DNA of 64,000 nt, taken from NCBI GenBank assembly GCA_964627445.1, contig CAZVJF010000011.1, positions 1 to 64,000 on the forward strand, read 5' to 3'. A program made the position numbers and the translations under genes. This document shows, piece by piece, positions 8,291 to 17,474 of this stretch (positions are counted from its first letter, which is position 1; each line of letters opens with the position of its first letter). The notes beneath the pieces are model-generated. The model had not been told where the DNA came from, did no database searches, and was given only the letters and a program-made list of their open reading frames with translations. This DNA is from Luteibaculum sp964627445 (lineage in GTDB: Bacteria; Bacteroidota; Bacteroidia; Flavobacteriales_D; Luteibaculaceae).

Positions 8291-8707
8291 TTAATCCATC
8301 CCAAGCCAGTATTGTGTTGCAGCAATATCTGTCTCCAGGCTTATGTTGGATATAAGCTTAGATTTGGGCAACCAGAGCCTCCCTAGCATATCCTGTTCTA
8401 TTTCAATTTCATCGCGCTGTTTTTGAGTAATATTTACTCGATAATACAGAAGAATAATTTGCGTATCCGAGAGGAAGCGACTTGCTAGAGCTTGAGGCGT
8501 TACGTAAAAGGGTTGTTCGGATGGATGTACCGTTAGCTGCAACTCCTCCTGTATTTCGCGTTGGAGACATTCCACAGGACCTTCGCCCAGTTCTAAACCA
8601 CCTCCTGGAAATTTATAAATGCGCTGGCCTTGGACTTCTTCGTGCAGCACCAACACTTCATTTTCACAAACACAAAGGCCATAAACCCGAATGGAGAGCT
8701 TTTGCAT
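8291..8707 (-). CDS. NUDIX hydrolase
   Basis: This 138-residue cytosolic pyrophosphohydrolase has the Nudix box GGLELGEGPVECLQREIQEE at about residue 41. The REUxEE metal-binding core is intact, although the late glycine of the consensus is replaced by glutamine (EELQL). Substrate cannot be read from the sequence. The open frame extends further upstream, but the start at 8707 (MQKLSIRVYG) is preferred because it lies just after the mnmD stop at 8710-8712, giving a two-base gap, and because the extra residues do not look like a Nudix N-terminus. Probably co-transcribed with mnmD. Confidence 0.88.
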   Translation of the reverse strand: MQKLSIRVYGLCVCENEVLVLHEEVQGQRIYKFPGGGLELGEGPVECLQREIQEELQLTVHPSEQPFYVTPQALASRFLSDTQIILLYYRVNITQKQRDEIEIEQDMLGRLWLPKSKLISNISLETDIAATQYWLGMD

Positions 8708-8709
8708 GA

Positions 8710-9381
8710 CTATACGGGTTTTATCGCTCGTAACATTTCTCTTTTGCCTGGAGGACCGGGTAGGCGCGTTACGTGCCACCCTGCGTTCTCCATTCCTCTT
8801 CTTACAATCCCCTTAGCAGCATAGGTTACCCAAACCGCACCTGGCGCTGCCAAACGGTGTAACTTCGAATACATGGCATCCGTCCACATATCTTCCTGCG
8901 CACGAAATCCAAAGGCATCGAAAAAGAAAAGATCAAAGGATTCTAATCCATCCCAATGGTGAATATCGGCTGCTATTTTTCGCAGTTTATAGTTGGCATT
9001 TACGGGACTCCACACATTCCAATCGGCCTGATAAATTTTTTCATACACCGACTTGTGCTGGGCTAAAAAGGCATCTTTCGCAACCAGTTCTTGGTGCACT
9101 TCTAGTGCCACAGGAAAAAGCTCGATGCCGGTATATTCCACCGCTACTTTTTCGCTATGCAGGGCGGTAAGCAAGGCATTGTAGCCCGTTCCCAACCCCA
9201 CCTCCAAAACCTTGAGCGGCTCCGTTTGCTTGTTTTCTAGCGCGTATCGCAACCCCTGTTGGATAAAAACGTGCATGGATTCCGTTCGCGCTCCGTGGAT
9301 GGAGTGGTAGTGCTCGTCCAAATCATCGCGATAGAGCGTGTAGGACCCGTCTTTGGTGGCAATCAGTTGCGGTGCTTTCAT
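8710..9381 (-). CDS. mnmD: tRNA 5-methylaminomethyl-2-thiouridine methyltransferase MnmD-like
   Basis: The protein has 223 residues and matches the stand-alone methyltransferase half of MnmC (DUF752). It would use S-adenosylmethionine to complete the mnm5 group at the wobble uridine of certain tRNAs. Visible are the substrate-side entry YHSIHGARTES (about 26), the SAM-binding loop LEVGLGTGYNAL (about 59), and the family block DLFFFDAFGFRAQEDMW (about 150). The oxidoreductase half of MnmC is absent, as in other Bacteroidota. It is followed by the Nudix gene after two bases. A repeat gap lies upstream. Confidence 0.88.
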   Translation of the reverse strand: MKAPQLIATKDGSYTLYRDDLDEHYHSIHGARTESMHVFIQQGLRYALENKQTEPLKVLEVGLGTGYNALLTALHSEKVAVEYTGIELFPVALEVHQELVAKDAFLAQHKSVYEKIYQADWNVWSPVNANYKLRKIAADIHHWDGLESFDLFFFDAFGFRAQEDMWTDAMYSKLHRLAAPGAVWVTYAAKGIVRRGMENAGWHVTRLPGPPGKREMLRAIKPV

Positions 9382-9801
9382 GAAGAGCTAAGGTAGGATA
9401 GATTTATTAGCTAAAAGGAACAAGCTTAAAGCGCCAAGCTGGACGTAGAGAATTCGGAGCTGGTAGCTCGGAGCAAGGCTGGTCATCGAGCGTCTTGGGA
9501 TGCTGACCTATGCGTCAGTAGAGTCGAGATGCGGAACGAAGCATCACATTTTGTTGGCGCCAATTCATTGTTGCCCTGCCCGGGTTCTCGATACACCTCG
9601 GCTGAGCCGAGGCACTCGAACTGACACCAAGCGTTGAGCTTAACGATGCTGTCACTTCGAGTATTTAGGTTGAAGAACGAAACATAAATGTATCGAGAAG
9701 CAGCGCAACGCTATATCTAGATATAGGATATGTTCTACCCTCGTTCCTCCGTCTACCCTTCTTCTTGCAAGAGGCACTCGAGGAACACAGGAACCAAAAA
9801 C
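9382..9801. repeat. Repeat-filled gap between mnmD and the DUF4924 gene
   Basis: No gene is supported. An inverted copy of the 934-1007 element lies at 9459-9531. A dispersed hairpin with a perfect 17-base apex palindrome (CCTCGGCTGAGCCGAGG, 9596-9612) lies at 9585-9620. The long-apex variant lies at about 9651-9710, and an inverted copy of the TTCTTGCAAGA-apex hairpin at about 9743-9786. Confidence 0.82.
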
Positions 9802-10338
9802 CTAATTATCCTTATACTCCAGATACTTCTTAGACAAGTAGCGCAACACAGCCTTCATGGGCTCAATAGCTTCTTGAGTGGCCGGAGTAATTTTTTCACC
9901 TTTCAGACGCAGTACCAGAATGCCGTACATGGCGTTGAGGCAGGCCTCGGTAAACAGCATGCTGCTGCGCTTGCTCTTATTTTTTATAAACTCCCCCACC
10001 ATTTTTTCGGCTTCCACCTTCAGGGCCAAATATTCTGCATCCTTAACTTCCTCAGTCAAAATCTTGTGCATGCTCTCCAGGTCGGACATGAGGAGCAGCG
10101 TTCTTCGCAAATGCCCTGTCTCTTCTACCCCTTCCTGCCGCATTTCCTGAATAAGCACCTGATACATGTGCAGATTTTTGCGCAACTCAGGGTTTTCATC
10201 TACGGCCTCCTCCGTATTAAAAAGGTGTTTCTTCACCTTCTCCACATCGAGGGATAGCGCTCGCAAAAGGTCCTCAGTTTGCCACAGCATCAGGATATGC
10301 TCGGCCAGGTTATCTTGTATGGCAGCCTCTTTACTCAC
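9802..10338 (-). CDS. DUF4924 family protein
   Basis: This helical cytosolic protein of about 178 residues (AEHILMLWQTEDLLRAL near the start, YQVLIQEMRQEGVEETGHL in the middle, LRYLSKKYLEYKDN at the end) matches the Bacteroidota-restricted DUF4924 family, whose function is unknown. A longer frame opens at 10377, but the GTG at 10336-10338 is preferred. It overlaps the ompH-like stop in the compact form GTGAGTAA, and an AAGGAGG sequence lies about ten bases before it, although that sequence is also coding. It closes the wzc operon, so a link to polysaccharide export or envelope work is possible but unproven. Confidence 0.82.
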   Translation of the reverse strand: MSKEAAIQDNLAEHILMLWQTEDLLRALSLDVEKVKKHLFNTEEAVDENPELRKNLHMYQVLIQEMRQEGVEETGHLRRTLLLMSDLESMHKILTEEVKDAEYLALKVEAEKMVGEFIKNKSKRSSMLFTEACLNAMYGILVLRLKGEKITPATQEAIEPMKAVLRYLSKKYLEYKDN

Positions 10339-10936
10339 CCTTAGCCTCCTTTTCTTTGTCCATGCTGTAATCCGCATTCAGTTTTTCCAAAACTTTCTGG
10401 GTTACATCTAGGGTAGAATCGATGTATAGCACTTGCCCCCCTCGCGTAAAGCTGAAGGCAGCATCAAAACCTGTTTGGCTGGAAATGTGTTGCAGGGCCT
10501 TCTCTACGCGCTGATACAATTCTTGTTGCATTTGTGCACTTTCAGTGTCCAGCTGCATAGACAACTGCTGGCGCAACTGATTGATCTGTTGTTCCTTTTG
10601 CTGAATCTCAAACTGCGCCGCTTTCAATTCATCTTGGGTCATGATATCGGCCTTGCGTTGCAGCTCTGCAAAGCGATCTTCCAGCCTACGCACTTGCAAT
10701 TCCAGCTTTTCTTGCAGCTCCTTTTCCCTATTGGCCAACTGCGCACTGCGGTCGGCCACCCAATCGAAACGGCTCATTAAGGAGTCTGAGTTAATGTAAA
10801 CAAAGCTTTCGGCTCCGTGCTGGGCTGCCTTGTTTGGCTTTGAGGTGTTGTTCTTCGCATCAAACTGCATCCAAAACAATACTGCAATAGCCGCAAAGGA
10901 TACTCCGTGCAAGGCAAAATGAAGATTTTTATTCAT
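10331..10936 (-). CDS. OmpH/Skp-like periplasmic chaperone
   Basis: This 201-residue protein starts with an N-terminal hydrophobic segment (FALHGVSFAAIAVLFWMQF) followed by the family opening FVYINSDSLMSRFDWV (about 45). A long charged coiled coil (about 65-140, REKELQEKLELQVRRLEDRF) and a short C-terminal beta region follow. Skp/OmpH proteins hold unfolded outer-membrane proteins in the periplasm. The N-terminal segment could be a signal peptide or an anchor. It lies five bases after wzc and overlaps DUF4924, so all three probably form one transcript, an unusual partnership for an OmpH protein. Confidence 0.88.
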   Translation of the reverse strand: MNKNLHFALHGVSFAAIAVLFWMQFDAKNNTSKPNKAAQHGAESFVYINSDSLMSRFDWVADRSAQLANREKELQEKLELQVRRLEDRFAELQRKADIMTQDELKAAQFEIQQKEQQINQLRQQLSMQLDTESAQMQQELYQRVEKALQHISSQTGFDAAFSFTRGGQVLYIDSTLDVTQKVLEKLNADYSMDKEKEAKGE

Positions 10937-10941
10937 ATGGA

Positions 10942-13335
10942 TTAAGATTTGTTCCTTCCGTATCTGTAGCTGTATTCGTAACCATAACCATAATTGTACC
11001 CGTAAGTATAGCCGTATTTGTACGCGTATTTTCCGTACAGTGCCATTAGGGTTGGCGTGCGGATGGCGTTGAAGACAATACCCGTATTGCGTTCGCCAAC
11101 TTCTTCAATAATATCTTCTACCGTGCTAATGTTTCTTCGGGTTGCGTGCTTGTTGTTTAACACAATGAGGTTGAGGTCTGTTAATTTCATCAATACCTTG
11201 GCATCGGTAACCGGTACTACCGGGGGGGTATCCAAAATAACCAAGTCGTATTCCTGCTTTAATTGTTCCACCAAATTGATCGTCTCCTCGCGTATTACCA
11301 ACTCTGAGGGGTTGGGTGGAAGCGGTCCACTGGTAACCACGTGCAAGTTGGGTGTTACCTCTTGATAAGACTCTTCAAAAGTAGCGTTCCCCGTCAGAAT
11401 CATAGAAAGACCCGAGATGTTCTTATCCAGCCCAAACTGCTTGTGGAGATTGGGCTTGTGCAGGTCGAAATCAACAATCACCACCTTTTTACCCGAAAGA
11501 CTGTGCAAATATCCGAGGGATGAAGACACAAAGGTTTTACCCTCACTGGGATACATAGAGCTCACCAGAAGCACCCGGTCGCCCCTACCAGCGTTTGACG
11601 CCATAAACTGCAGGCTGGTTCGTAGTTTCCTAAAAGCAAAAGCCTGGTCGGTATTAATGTAGTCTGGATCCTCAAAGGGCACAATAGATTTAAACTTAGG
11701 AACACCCCCTACCACGGTTTTACCCACCACATCCTGTAGCTCTTTTAGGGATTCTACTTTATCGAGAAAGAAAAATCGGATGGCACCTATCACCACCACA
11801 ATCCCAAAACCATAGAGCAAGTAATTCTTTACCATAGCATTTCGGTCGGGTCCTACCACCCCGTAAGACCGCGCGTTGTCCAGTATCTCGAATTCGGGGT
11901 TGATGCTTGCCGCTTCGATGATCTTGGTAGCACGTTGCTCCAAGAGGTAGTTGTACAACTTCTCGTTCACCGCAATTCTCCGCTCAATATTCAAGATCTC
12001 GCGCTGGCTTTGCGGCAAGGATCTTAAATTCCCCTCATATCGAGAAATCATGCTCTGAATCTGGGTACGCTCTTTACTTAGCGCGGCCTTGGTTTTTTCA
12101 ATGTAATTGATCAACTCCGTTTTCACCTTGGTGAATAAGGCCTGGTTTTGCTGCACCAAAGGGTTGTTAGCCGTCACATTGAGCAACTGCGATTCGCGTT
12201 CTTTCAGCACATCGTACAGTTCCTTGAGTTTCTCAGAGAGGAAAGGGTCACCCTCCGGAATGTACACCGAAGGCGGCATAAAATTGCCCTCGTCAGCCTC
12301 GTTCAGATATTCCTTCAGTTGATCTAAGCGCTGCCCTTGAATATCCAACTCCAACAGGTTATCCTCGTACTCTAGCAACTTTTCATTGTAGCGGCTTTGC
12401 TCTACGGTGAGATTAATTATCGAGTTGCTCTCTTTTACCCCTTCTACCTCAAACTCACTTTGGTTGATAGACGAGGTAACATTGGCGATTTGCTCTTCGA
12501 TAAACTCGAGCGAGGTTTTGTTTTCGTTTCTTTTCTCTCGGGTGGAAAATTTGGCGTACACCATGGCCAGTGTATCCAAAAAGTCTATGGCGCGCTCCGC
12601 ACTTTGATCGCTAAGCGAAGCGGTAATTACAGAACTACGCTCAGGCATGCTCACGGCCAGTTTAGAGCGAAAGGTCTGTACCAGTCGCTCGCGCGAGTTT
12701 ACTACAAACTCATAGGTAGAAACGTGGTTGCGCATGTCCTCCATACTGTACCCACCGCGTAAATCGAATTGAAAATGGATGCCCTCTGCCAGGATCTGTT
12801 TTTCAAAAGGAAACTGTTCTACCACCTCATCGCCCGAGCGATTTACGTGCATGAGCTCTACGTTAGCGTTGGTAAAGCGCAGTTGGTACGGAACCCCTAC
12901 CATACTGGGGTTGATGGTATCTACCACCACACGAAAAAGTCCTGGATTGGGATACTGCACCGTTTTGCGTATCCGCCCCACGAGGTAATAGGAGACTTCA
13001 AAATTGAGCCGGTCCACTACATCGCCAATAAGGTCGTAGGACTTTATAATCCGTTTTTGGTTTTCGGCATCATTGAGCCCCATCGCATAGCGTGCGTAGG
13101 GCGAACGACCTCCAAAGACAGATTCCTCTTGTTGGCCTTTGTAGAGAAACTGTGACTGTGCCCGGTAGACGTTAGGAATACGGTACGCTTTGTAAAAGCC
13201 ATAAAACGCTCCCACACTGGGCAATAGGATTAGCAGCAACAGATTTTTGCGGAGCAGCTTTAAGATGAGCCGTACTTGCTGTGGGGGGAGAATTTGATAC
13301 TTCACAAAAGGGTGTTTGGTTGCGAAATTAAACAT
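10942..13335 (-). CDS. wzc: Wzc-type polysaccharide co-polymerase and tyrosine autokinase
   Basis: This 797-residue inner-membrane protein has an N-terminal Wzz-like domain with a transmembrane helix near 27-47 (LLLILLPSVGAFYGFYKAY) and a long periplasmic coiled-coil region. A second helix near 505-525 precedes a cytosolic BY-kinase with Walker A SSMYPSEGKTFVSSSLGYL (about 585), Walker A' VIVDFDLHKPNLH (about 616) and Walker B LVILDTPPV (about 695). The C-terminus is an alternating tyrosine tail with about 13 tyrosines, the expected site of trans-autophosphorylation. Family members control chain length and export of capsule or exopolysaccharide. It is first in an operon with ompH-like and DUF4924 genes. 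Confidence 0.94.
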   Translation of the reverse strand: MFNFATKHPFVKYQILPPQQVRLILKLLRKNLLLLILLPSVGAFYGFYKAYRIPNVYRAQSQFLYKGQQEESVFGGRSPYARYAMGLNDAENQKRIIKSYDLIGDVVDRLNFEVSYYLVGRIRKTVQYPNPGLFRVVVDTINPSMVGVPYQLRFTNANVELMHVNRSGDEVVEQFPFEKQILAEGIHFQFDLRGGYSMEDMRNHVSTYEFVVNSRERLVQTFRSKLAVSMPERSSVITASLSDQSAERAIDFLDTLAMVYAKFSTREKRNENKTSLEFIEEQIANVTSSINQSEFEVEGVKESNSIINLTVEQSRYNEKLLEYEDNLLELDIQGQRLDQLKEYLNEADEGNFMPPSVYIPEGDPFLSEKLKELYDVLKERESQLLNVTANNPLVQQNQALFTKVKTELINYIEKTKAALSKERTQIQSMISRYEGNLRSLPQSQREILNIERRIAVNEKLYNYLLEQRATKIIEAASINPEFEILDNARSYGVVGPDRNAMVKNYLLYGFGIVVVIGAIRFFFLDKVESLKELQDVVGKTVVGGVPKFKSIVPFEDPDYINTDQAFAFRKLRTSLQFMASNAGRGDRVLLVSSMYPSEGKTFVSSSLGYLHSLSGKKVVIVDFDLHKPNLHKQFGLDKNISGLSMILTGNATFEESYQEVTPNLHVVTSGPLPPNPSELVIREETINLVEQLKQEYDLVILDTPPVVPVTDAKVLMKLTDLNLIVLNNKHATRRNISTVEDIIEEVGERNTGIVFNAIRTPTLMALYGKYAYKYGYTYGYNYGYGYEYSYRYGRNKS

Positions 13336-13581
13336 TCGCGGTTACTGACATGCCTCATTTATGCATACGAGTTAGGTCCGGAAAGACGATTGCCCCCTCT
13401 TATCCGATAGAATCAACGCTTCGTGCGTCATTTTCTACTGTTCATCGACAAGGTAATATTCCCAGCAATATCCCTGTACCTTAGACCTAGGAATAACCTA
13501 ACTTTGCCACAGATTTCCGATATTCAACCACCAATCGAAAAGTATCGTTTATTTATCGGGAAAGCCTTGATTTTTAAAAAC
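13336..13581. other. Divergent intergenic region between wzc and the first giant surface protein
   Basis: These 246 bases hold the promoters of both genes. On the plus strand a perfect TAnnTTTG box occurs at 13499-13506 (listed separately). The plus-strand frame stays open back to 13423, but that extension has no signal peptide at its own start and is not taken as coding. No wzc promoter box was recognised. Confidence 0.5.
13499..13506 (+). promoter_or_regulatory. Putative -7 box for the first giant surface protein
   Basis: TAACTTTG matches the Bacteroidota -7 consensus TAnnTTTG exactly. The predicted transcript would start near 13513 and have a leader of about 70 bases. A clear TTG -33 element at the usual spacing was not seen. 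Confidence 0.4.
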
Positions 13582-16500
13582 ATGACCACAGTCAGAATTC
13601 TTCTTATAACCATCCTTTGCTCTTTGGCGCTAAGTTTCACGTTAGAGGCCAGAACTTTAACTGCAAAACGCAATGGCGACTGGAACAGCGCCAGCACCTG
13701 GAATGGTGGTAACAAACCCGGACCCGATGACGATGTGATCATCCTTGGGTACACCGTCACGGTAAATGGCACTTTTACATGCAAAACCCTAACCTTGGAT
13801 GATGCCAGCGCGCTATCGGGATTAGTCATTAATAGCGGAGCGTCACTTACCGTTACGGGAAGCACCGTAGCGACCACCAACAACGGTGCGGGTAGTGGTG
13901 GAACCTCGATAACCATTAACGGAACACTAAACGCACAAGGCGGACTGAGCCTATTTAACGAATCTACCCAAGTACTGGGCTTACTGGTAGGGAATACAAA
14001 CCAAGTATTTATTGGTAGCGCTTCGAGCAGTGGTTTGCTCAACACCACAGATATCTACATGGAAAATGCGCTCAGCATTCTTCCGCTGGGCTTTTTTGCC
14101 ACCACCAACGTGATAAACCTGCGTCATGGAGACCTTGCTTTTGCGGGTACCGTTACACTCGGGGATATCGATGAAGACCGTGTAGACCAGTACAATGCCA
14201 TTGTAGTAGACGACTCGGGCGACTTTGATGAGCTACCCAAAAACATCGACTACAGCAGTATGGACGAGATTGAAATCTTCCAAGGTAGGTTTGACCTTTT
14301 GGGAGGCGATGCCAACACCAATTACACTTTTAAATTTGTTGGTACGCTAAACCAACAACTGCGTTTTGAGAACATCACCTACAGCGAGCTTATTATAAGC
14401 AAGCCTTCTGGAGGTGTTGTATTTATGGCTGAAAATTTACCGAGTGATGACAACCTGCGCTCCATTACCGTTAGAAGCAACTCGCAACTAGAAATTAACC
14501 AAGCCGCTACCAACTTTGACGCACTTACTTCGGGTAACTCTTTTATATTGGAGTCGGGCGCGGTACTTAGAGTGTCTGGCAATGCTTTTGCGGATGCACT
14601 CCCTAGCAAATCGGTTACCGATATCGCACCGGATGCTATTGTAGATTTCTCGGTAACGGAAGGAAACAACGCCACCGTATTTCAGGAAGAATTTTTCTAC
14701 CCCATCGTACAGTTGACGGGAACGGGCACCAAGACGTTTAACGGCAGCAGTTTAGCCATTAACAACAGCACCAACACGGCAGAGCGCATAGAGCTTAAAG
14801 AAGGCACATGGGACATTGCTTCCAACCAAACCTTGGTAATGAATACCGCAGGCGCAGAGGGCATTGTTGCACTAGACTCCAATACCACCTTAAAGTTGCA
14901 AGGCGATTTTGCTGAACTCAGCGCTTTTTGGGACATCGATCGCGATAACACCTTTGATTATTCGGGTGGAAGTACACAAAACATCTTGGTTACTGCAGAT
15001 AAAATCGGTGATCCCGAACCCTATGGAATTTTGCAGTTCAGCAACCAAACTGGGGCAGGTACCGCAGTAAAAACCTTACCCAACGAGGCGGAAGCGCAAG
15101 TAGCCAACCGCATTAACTTCCTGGGGAACACCCAATTGGATTTAACCGAATCTTCGCAGCTACGATTGCTTTCCAATATCGATTTCACCGCATTTGTGAG
15201 TGAAATTCCTAGCTCTGCTGCTATCAGTTATACAGGTACGCCTGAGGGCAAATTTGTGGTGGAGAAATATGTACCGCTGCCTTACCGCGCTTACCGCGAT
15301 ATCGCTTCACCGATCATTGGTACTACTCTGGCTTCATGGATCGATGAAGGAATTAACATGCGGGGATTCCCAGGATCTAATTCTCCGAGTGCGGGCCGCA
15401 CAACCGTTACGCGCTATGATGAATCGGTGCAAGGAAACCTGAATTTGGGCTTTGTAAACGCCACCAATGCTACCAACCCTATTCGGGAGGAAAATGGTGG
15501 AGAAATTACCCAGTCGGTATTCCGAATCTTAGATGGTAATAACAGCAACCTAGATTTTGCAGTTACGCTAGAAGACGATGGTGAGATCTTCACAGGCGAT
15601 CAGAACTTCAACATCAACTTTACCTACAGCGAAGGTGAAGACCAAGATTTTAAAGACTTCAACGATGGCTGGAATTTAATTGGCAACCCCTATCCCGCCC
15701 CATTAAACTGGGATGCCGTAGTCAATGACCCCGACAATGCAGACCTTTTTACTGATGGAAAGCTAGACCCCTGCATGTACATTATCGCGCAAATCGATCG
15801 CTTTTTTGCTGATGCCAACAATCCAGGCTTTTACGGATTTTACAACAGTGCCACAGGATTTCAGGTAATACACGACAACCAGATTCCATCCTACCAAGGG
15901 TTTTGGGTAAAGGCCTTTAACGATGCGGATGCGAATACCTCCTACGACCTTACCATTAAAGAAAGTCACAAAGGCGCTGTAACAGATAGCCGTTTTTACA
16001 AGAACAACCTGCGCGATGGGCGCAAGGCCATAAACCCAGAAACAGATGCGGTATCGCTAACCATTTTCCAGGAGGACAGAGCTCGGGAAAAAGTATGGTT
16101 CCATTACTGGCCAAAAGCTTCTGTGGGTGAAGATACTTTGTTTGATGTAGCTAAATTTGGACAACCAGCTCCTACCGCTACGGCCATTGATTTTGTAGAC
16201 AACAACCGACCTATGAACATGTGGGTAAACGCCCTGCCCGAAAAAGCCATCAACTTTCAACTGCCTTTGTACGTACAATTGCCTAAAGCAGGTAACTACT
16301 CCGTGTCTTTTGGCAACCTGGGTGTGTTTACCGATAAATTCCCTTGTGCATACTTGTTAGACCAAGTAACCGGCCGCACCTTAGACTTAGCAACCGATAC
16401 CGTATTTAACTTCAGTACGGAAACCGAATACAGCGGCAACCGATTTATCATCTACCTCAACCAAAACCTCACTGCGCGAATCAGCACGGAAGATGCTCCA

Positions 16501-17226
16501 TGTGCGGGCGAGCCCGGTACGCTAAACCTCGATTTCTCAGAATTGGAAGGTGCCATAGACTTTGATATTGTAGATGTAAACAGCGCTGCGGTAGTTGAGA
16601 AAATATCGGGACAAGGAATTGGAGTGCGCAACCTAAGCTTACCGGCAGGTAATTATCTGGTGCGCAACAATAACGGCCTGGTAACCTGCTACAGCAACCA
16701 ATTACGGGTAGATATCAACCAGCCGGCAGCGGTTATTGCCAACTTTACCTCGGAGGATACCAGCTACACACAATTCGAAAGTGTTGCGCTACAAAACAAC
16801 AGCTCCAATGCCAGTCAGTTTACCTGGTTTTTTGAGGATGATGGTAGCATCAGTATGGAAGAAAACCCTACGCATGTGTTCAACTTCCCCGGTGTTTTTG
16901 ACATAACGCTGGTGGCATTTAACGCAGATAGCACCTGCTCTAGCGAAACCACGAGAACCTACACGGTAAGTGAGGTAGTTTCGGTATCTGAAAACCTAAA
17001 AGCCCAGTTCGACTATCGCATACAAAACAACACGGTGTATTTCGAAGGCATGGACGCCCAAGATAGTTGGGAGTATCAAATTATGGATATTCAAGGGCGC
17101 GTTTTGGACCAAAACTGGGGTACCGGTGCGTTCAACATAGCACTTCCTGAGCAAAAAGGAACGCTTGTAATTATTAATGGCAGCATTAATTCGGAGCCTT
17201 TTTACCTTAAGCTACAGCAACGGTAG
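13582..17226 (+). CDS. Giant secreted surface protein with PKD domain, paralogue 1
   Basis: About 1214 residues from the chosen start, which opens a clean signal peptide (MTTVRILLITILCSLALSF). The mature part begins with the motif NGDWNSASTWNGG and PGPDDDVII (about 30-50), then glycine/asparagine-rich beta repeats typical of beta-helix adhesins. A conserved middle block (LPYRAYRDIASP, NMRGFPGS, DGWNLIGNPYPAPLNW, QGFWVKAF) spans about 560-800. A PKD-like domain (FTWFFEDDGS, NPTHVFNFPGVFDITLVAFN) lies near 1080-1130, and a tail ending in FYLKLQ resembles a degenerate type IX secretion C-terminal domain. No enzyme motif was seen. The paralogue downstream shares N-terminus and middle block. Confidence 0.85.
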   Translation: MTTVRILLITILCSLALSFTLEARTLTAKRNGDWNSASTWNGGNKPGPDDDVIILGYTVTVNGTFTCKTLTLDDASALSGLVINSGASLTVTGSTVATTNNGAGSGGTSITINGTLNAQGGLSLFNESTQVLGLLVGNTNQVFIGSASSSGLLNTTDIYMENALSILPLGFFATTNVINLRHGDLAFAGTVTLGDIDEDRVDQYNAIVVDDSGDFDELPKNIDYSSMDEIEIFQGRFDLLGGDANTNYTFKFVGTLNQQLRFENITYSELIISKPSGGVVFMAENLPSDDNLRSITVRSNSQLEINQAATNFDALTSGNSFILESGAVLRVSGNAFADALPSKSVTDIAPDAIVDFSVTEGNNATVFQEEFFYPIVQLTGTGTKTFNGSSLAINNSTNTAERIELKEGTWDIASNQTLVMNTAGAEGIVALDSNTTLKLQGDFAELSAFWDIDRDNTFDYSGGSTQNILVTADKIGDPEPYGILQFSNQTGAGTAVKTLPNEAEAQVANRINFLGNTQLDLTESSQLRLLSNIDFTAFVSEIPSSAAISYTGTPEGKFVVEKYVPLPYRAYRDIASPIIGTTLASWIDEGINMRGFPGSNSPSAGRTTVTRYDESVQGNLNLGFVNATNATNPIREENGGEITQSVFRILDGNNSNLDFAVTLEDDGEIFTGDQNFNINFTYSEGEDQDFKDFNDGWNLIGNPYPAPLNWDAVVNDPDNADLFTDGKLDPCMYIIAQIDRFFADANNPGFYGFYNSATGFQVIHDNQIPSYQGFWVKAFNDADANTSYDLTIKESHKGAVTDSRFYKNNLRDGRKAINPETDAVSLTIFQEDRAREKVWFHYWPKASVGEDTLFDVAKFGQPAPTATAIDFVDNNRPMNMWVNALPEKAINFQLPLYVQLPKAGNYSVSFGNLGVFTDKFPCAYLLDQVTGRTLDLATDTVFNFSTETEYSGNRFIIYLNQNLTARISTEDAPCAGEPGTLNLDFSELEGAIDFDIVDVNSAAVVEKISGQGIGVRNLSLPAGNYLVRNNNGLVTCYSNQLRVDINQPAAVIANFTSEDTSYTQFESVALQNNSSNASQFTWFFEDDGSISMEENPTHVFNFPGVFDITLVAFNADSTCSSETTRTYTVSEVVSVSENLKAQFDYRIQNNTVYFEGMDAQDSWEYQIMDIQGRVLDQNWGTGAFNIALPEQKGTLVIINGSINSEPFYLKLQQR

Positions 17227-17474
17227 TACACGAAGCAATGAAATATGTGAAAGCCCCGGTAAATGCGCAGTTCGTATTTTCTGGGGCTTCATTTTGGATG
17301 GAACTGCAGATCCGTTGCACCGCACAAAAAAGTGATGCGAAACAGCTTCTTCCAAGACTGCTATCACAAGCATGCTAGGATCGCTCGCTGGTTTTCAACA
17401 CCTCATCCCGTGTGATCTTCTGTCGATCGATATTTTCAGCAAACACGTGGAAATGACCATATATTGCTGATAAG
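17227..17474 (+). other. Spacer between the two giant paralogues
   Basis: These 248 bases hold no gene. The terminator-like inverted repeat at 17250-17295 is the main feature. No TAnnTTTG box with a matching TTG was found before 17475, so the second paralogue may have a poor promoter or be read from the first. Confidence 0.4.
17250..17295 (+). terminator. Possible terminator after the first giant surface protein
   Basis: AAGCCCC and GGGGCTT form a stem around a loop of roughly 25 bases, followed by CATTTT. The long loop and short T-run make this a weak candidate. Confidence 0.35.
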
